From Aquabacterium sp. (lineage in GTDB: Bacteria; Pseudomonadota; Gammaproteobacteria; Burkholderiales; Burkholderiaceae_C): 64,000 nt of DNA. Of the stretch, positions 61,087 through 64,000 are shown piece by piece. The notes beneath the pieces were generated by a model. That model was not told the origin of the DNA. It made no database searches and saw nothing but the letters and a program-made list of their open reading frames with translations. Within the stretch, counting starts at the first letter, position 1. Every line of letters begins with the position of its first letter. The translations under genes and the position numbers were made by a program. The stretch spans positions 1 through 64,000 of the forward strand of contig JAHFQM010000010.1 in NCBI GenBank assembly GCA_023266355.1, in the 5' to 3' direction.

Positions 61087-61326
61087 ATGAGCAAGGATTT
61101 GAGGCAAGCGGCCCAGCGCAAGGGCTCTTTCCTGCAGACGCTCAAGGCCGTTGCCTGGTCTTTTTTCGGGGTGCGCAAGGCCTCGGGTTACGAAGAGGAT
61201 GTGGCCAAGATCAACCCGGTCCACGTGATCATCGCCGGCATCCTCGCCGGTCTGGTGTTCGTGCTGGGGCTGGTCTGGCTGGTGCAGTGGATCGTGGGCA
61301 GCGGCGCGGCCGCGTCCGCCGTCTGA
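61087..61326 (+). CDS. DUF2970 membrane protein
   Basis: The product has 79 residues. A soluble start with LKAVAWSFFGVRKASGYEED is typical of DUF2970, followed by one transmembrane helix (VIIAGILAGLVFVLGLVWLV). It is conserved at this site between ctaG and subunit III. Its function is unknown; an accessory oxidase role is inferred from context. Confidence 0.82.
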   Translation: MSKDLRQAAQRKGSFLQTLKAVAWSFFGVRKASGYEEDVAKINPVHVIIAGILAGLVFVLGLVWLVQWIVGSGAAASAV

Positions 61327-61369
61327 GCCATGTGTGAATCAGGTGTGAGACAGCTCTGAGGAGATCAAG

Positions 61370-62254
61370 ATGTCGTCAGCGGTGAGCAAGGGCCACGCGC
61401 CCTACTACTACGTGCCAGGTCCGTCCCGCCACCCCGCGATGGCGGCGGTCGGCCTGTTTTTCGTGATCCTCGGGGCAGGGCAATGGGTCAACGGTGTCTC
61501 ATGGGCGCCGTTCGCCTTCGCCTTCGGCCTGGTGTGGTGGCTGGTGGTGCTCAAGCAGTGGTTCTCGCAGGCCATTGGCGAGAGCGAGGGCGGCATGTAC
61601 GGCGAGCGCATCGACCTGTCCTTCCGCTGGAGCATGGCCTGGTTCATCTTCTCCGAGGTGATGTTCTTCGCGTCCTTCTTCGGCGCCCTGTACTGGGCCC
61701 GCCTGCACGTTTTGCCCAGCCTGGGCAGCCTCGACAACGCCCTGCTGTGGCCTGACTTCAAAGCCATCTGGCCGACCGAGCTGGCCGGCGCGACCGGCTC
61801 ACCCGCAGGCACGGTCGAGCCCTTCCGGACCATGGACCCCTGGCCCTTGCCCACGATCAACACCCTCTTGCTGCTGACCTCGGGTGTGACGCTCACCGTG
61901 GCCCACCATGCGCTGCTGCAAAACCTGCGCGGCAAGTGCATCACCTTCATGTGGATCACCGTGCTGCTGGGCATCGCCTTCCTGGGTTGCCAGGCCTACG
62001 AGTACTACGAGGCTTATCACCACCTGAACCTGAAGCTGTCGTCCGGCATTTACGGCTCGACCTTCTTCATGCTGACGGGTTTCCACGGCATGCACGTGTT
62101 CGTCGGCATGCTGATGCTGCTGTTCATCACGCTGCGCCTGCAAAAGGGCCACTTCACAGCCGACAACCACTTTGGCTTCGAAGGTGCTGCCTGGTACTGG
62201 CACTTCGTGGACGTGGTCTGGCTGGGCCTGTACGTGGTGGTGTACTGGACCTGA
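61370..62254 (+). CDS. ctaE: Cytochrome c oxidase subunit III
   Basis: The product has 294 residues with seven predicted transmembrane helices. Typical segments: YYYVPGPSRHPAM, SFRWSMAWFIFSEVMFFASFFGALYWARLH, LTVAHHALLQNL, TGFHGMHVFVGM and AAWYWHFVDVVWLGLYVVVYW. It stabilises subunit I and proton uptake in the oxidase complex. Confidence 0.97.
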   Translation: MSSAVSKGHAPYYYVPGPSRHPAMAAVGLFFVILGAGQWVNGVSWAPFAFAFGLVWWLVVLKQWFSQAIGESEGGMYGERIDLSFRWSMAWFIFSEVMFFASFFGALYWARLHVLPSLGSLDNALLWPDFKAIWPTELAGATGSPAGTVEPFRTMDPWPLPTINTLLLLTSGVTLTVAHHALLQNLRGKCITFMWITVLLGIAFLGCQAYEYYEAYHHLNLKLSSGIYGSTFFMLTGFHGMHVFVGMLMLLFITLRLQKGHFTADNHFGFEGAAWYWHFVDVVWLGLYVVVYWT

Positions 62255-62261
62255 TGGGTGA

Positions 62262-62510
62262 TCAGCGCGCCAGCGGGATGCCGGTGGGCTGGATCCAGCC
62301 CATCTGGTAAGAGATCAGGATGAAGGCGAACAGCGCGATCGACAGCGCCACCCGCAGCGCGAGCGCGCGGGCCATGCGCTTGCCTTTGGGATTGCCCGGT
62401 TCGCCGGGTTCTCCGGGTTTGCCGTTGCGGCCACCCTGCAACATGGCCCGACCGGCCATGGCCAGTGCCCCGATGATGGCCAGCAGGCCCAGCAAGAAAA
62501 CGAATTTCAT
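62262..62510 (-). CDS. DUF2909 twin-transmembrane protein
   Basis: The 82-residue product has two helices (FVFLLGLLAIIGALAMAG and ALRVALSIALFAFILISYQM) separated by a Gly/Pro/Lys-rich linker (GKPGEPGEPGNPKGKR). It is encoded against the direction of the cox genes, convergent with ctaE (seven bases apart) and divergent from SURF1. This arrangement is common in related bacteria. Confidence 0.82.
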   Translation of the reverse strand: MKFVFLLGLLAIIGALAMAGRAMLQGGRNGKPGEPGEPGNPKGKRMARALALRVALSIALFAFILISYQMGWIQPTGIPLAR

Positions 62511-62550
62511 GCCGGTGATTATGGTCTTCTGACCTGGTGGGAACCATGCG

Positions 62551-63348
62551 ATGAACCCGGTGTGGACACGGTGGGTGGCGGTTTTGGCGGGTGTGCTCAC
62601 CTGCCTGGCCACGGCGGGCCTGGGGCGCTGGCAGTTGCAGCGTGCCGACGACAAACTGGCCGCGGCTGCGCTGATGCAGCGCCGTGCGGCCGAGCCCGCC
62701 TGGACAGCTGCCGATTGGCCGTGCGCCGCAGCCGGCGCGCAGCCTGCGGCGAACTTGCCGGTCGATCGCACGGCGCGCCTGAGCGGGCGCTGGCTGTCGC
62801 ACCGCACCGTCTTCCTCGACAACCGACCGATGGATGGCAGCTCGGGCTTCATCGTGCTCACGCCCTTGCGACTGAGCCAGGGGCCGTGCCAAGGGCAAGT
62901 CGTGCTGGTGCAGCGGGGCTGGGTGCCGCGCGATGTGCGCGACCGCCAGCGCGTGCCCGAGTGGCAGGACACCGATGCCGAGGTCTCGGTGCCCGGGCGC
63001 GTGGCGCAACAGCCATCCCGCACCTATGCCATCGGCGACGAGGCGCTGCCCGATGCGCGCCTGCACCGCGTCATCCGACAAAACGCCGATGCAGCCTTCT
63101 GGCAGGCCTGGTTGGGGCAAGCCCCGCTTGCAGGCGCCTTGCTGCAGACCGACGATGAAGGGCCGACCGGGGTGGCTTTGCTGCGCCACTGGACGGCACC
63201 CGATGCGGGCGTTGGCAAGCACCAGGCCTACGCCGCGCAGTGGTTTGCGCTCTCGGCCATCGCCGCGGGCCTCACACTGTGGTTTCAGTTCCTGCGGCCC
63301 CTTTACCGTGCCCGTGCCCTGGCCCAACCCGATCCCTCGCGCCCATGA
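62551..63348 (+). CDS. SURF1 family oxidase assembly protein
   Basis: The product has 265 residues with one helix at each end (WVAVLAGVLTCLATAGLGRWQLQRA, and WFALSAIAAGLTLWFQFLRPL) and a periplasmic domain, with GRWLSHRTVFLDNRPMDGSSGFIVLTPL and VQRGWVPRDVRDR. SURF1 assists haem a insertion into subunit I. The stop overlaps the next gene's start by four bases. Confidence 0.9.
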   Translation: MNPVWTRWVAVLAGVLTCLATAGLGRWQLQRADDKLAAAALMQRRAAEPAWTAADWPCAAAGAQPAANLPVDRTARLSGRWLSHRTVFLDNRPMDGSSGFIVLTPLRLSQGPCQGQVVLVQRGWVPRDVRDRQRVPEWQDTDAEVSVPGRVAQQPSRTYAIGDEALPDARLHRVIRQNADAAFWQAWLGQAPLAGALLQTDDEGPTGVALLRHWTAPDAGVGKHQAYAAQWFALSAIAAGLTLWFQFLRPLYRARALAQPDPSRP

Positions 63349-64000
63349 GTTCTGCCTTGTCACCCCAGTTGCCCTCCAAGCCTTCCGCCAACGACCCGCT
63401 GGTGCAACTCAGCGTGCACAGCCTGCCGCCGGCCGACAAGGCCCGACAGTCGCTCGACCAGCGCACCCGCATGGGCCGCATCAAGATGCTGGCGGTCTGG
63501 GCGGTGTGTGCTGCGCCGGTGGTGGCCTCGTACTTCACGTACTACGTGCTGCGCCCGCAAGGTCGCACCAACTATGGCGAGCTCATCCAGCCGACACGGC
63601 CGTTGCCTGCCGATGGCCAGCTGGTGTTGACCGACCTGCAAGGCCAGCGTGTGCAGCCCAACGCGCTCAAAGGCCAGTGGCTGCTGGTGTCGGTGGCGGG
63701 TGGCGCGTGCGATCCCGCCTGTGAGCAGCACCTCTACCAGCAGCGTCAGTTGCGCGAGATCCTCGGCAAGGACAAGGACCGCATCGACCGCGTCTGGCTG
63801 GTCACCGACCAGGCGCCGGTGCGCCCGTCGCTCTTGCCCGCCATGCAGCAGGCCTGGACCCTGCGCGCCGACCCCGCCGCCGTGGCCCGCTGGTTGCAGC
63901 CGGAACCCGGGCAGCCGCTGTCGGCCCATTTCTACCTGGTGGACCCCCGCGGCGACTGGATGATGCGCTTCCCCGCCGAGGCCGATCCGGTGCGCATCAA
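63345..64000 (+). CDS. Thioredoxin-fold membrane protein, Sco-like (partial)
   Basis: The first 218 residues are visible; the gene runs off the window. One N-terminal transmembrane helix (MLAVWAVCAAPVVASYFTYYVL) is followed by a periplasmic thioredoxin/SCO-like domain with a Cys pair in GGACDPACEQ (C-x3-C) and FYLVDPRGDWMMRF. Position after SURF1, normally before ctaA, suggests a role in copper or haem delivery to the oxidase. Confidence 0.75.
   Translation, partial: MSSALSPQLPSKPSANDPLVQLSVHSLPPADKARQSLDQRTRMGRIKMLAVWAVCAAPVVASYFTYYVLRPQGRTNYGELIQPTRPLPADGQLVLTDLQGQRVQPNALKGQWLLVSVAGGACDPACEQHLYQQRQLREILGKDKDRIDRVWLVTDQAPVRPSLLPAMQQAWTLRADPAAVARWLQPEPGQPLSAHFYLVDPRGDWMMRFPAEADPVRI

Noticed and set aside
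1..64000. CRISPR arrays, insertion sequences or complete prophage
   Set aside because: No regularly spaced direct repeats with unique spacers, no transposase, and no capsid, terminase or portal genes were seen. The contractile-tail genes come with ATPase, DUF4255 and DUF4157, which points to an eCIS and not to a phage.

Overview
The window is GC-rich, codon-dense chromosomal DNA. Gene order in the cytochrome-oxidase block (coxB, ctaD, a tiny membrane protein, ctaG, DUF2970, ctaE, DUF2909, SURF1), the ComF/BioC-like pair, the MSHA-type minor pilins and a tRNA-Val fragment all fit a betaproteobacterium of the order Burkholderiales. This placement rests on gene content and order; no rRNA gene is present to confirm it.

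Layout, left to right. (1) 1-3354 is the lower-GC end of an integrative element. It carries two tiny ORFs, a GIY-YIG-domain protein and a tail-anchored coiled-coil protein, and stops at a duplicated 3' half of tRNA-Val(CAC) (3355-3404) followed by a terminator. (2) 3552-9366, minus strand: a tightly overlapped MSHA-like cluster with a large MshQ-type protein (DUF6701) and four minor pilins. (3) 9547-18153: an aldo/keto reductase, a small plus-strand cluster (divergent response regulators, an alanine-rich protein, a lipoprotein and an out-of-place FlgH-like protein), dctA, and an IorA/IorB-type molybdenum oxidoreductase. (4) 18232-18524: a 21-bp tandem repeat array. (5) 18518-52294, minus strand: one ~34 kb operon encoding an extracellular contractile injection system (eCIS, PVC/Afp/MAC-like). 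(6) 52552-53652: a sigma-54 activator. (7) 53852-57323: an ABC ATPase, ComF, a BioC-like protein and DUF2244. (8) 57407-64000: cytochrome c oxidase structural and assembly genes.

The eCIS operon is the main feature. In transcription order it encodes a small winged-helix-like protein, a Pvc16-type cap (DUF4255), an accessory protein, sheath, tube, a second very long sheath with an inserted FN3-like stretch, a second tube, a LysM baseplate protein, a 54-residue protein, split gp27-like and gp5-like spike parts, a 693-residue protein ending in a strongly hydrophobic segment, gp25, baseplate J, tail protein I, a fibre, a beta-helix protein, a tape-measure-like protein, an AAA+ ATPase, a DUF4157 'eCIS core' protein whose C-terminus looks like an HNH nuclease, and a three- or four-domain glycosyltransferase/methyltransferase coupled to it by an ATGA overlap. 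Many junctions overlap or touch.

The operon appears to be under sigma-54 control. A -24/-12 element lies just upstream of the first gene (52343-52358). Two identical dyad repeats (52470-52484 and 52534-52548) sit about 145 and 210 bp upstream of the inferred start in enhancer position, and a receiver-less enhancer-binding protein is encoded immediately upstream on the same strand. Together they suggest a particle that is switched on by a dedicated activator, loads at least one nuclease-like cargo and may be glycosylated.
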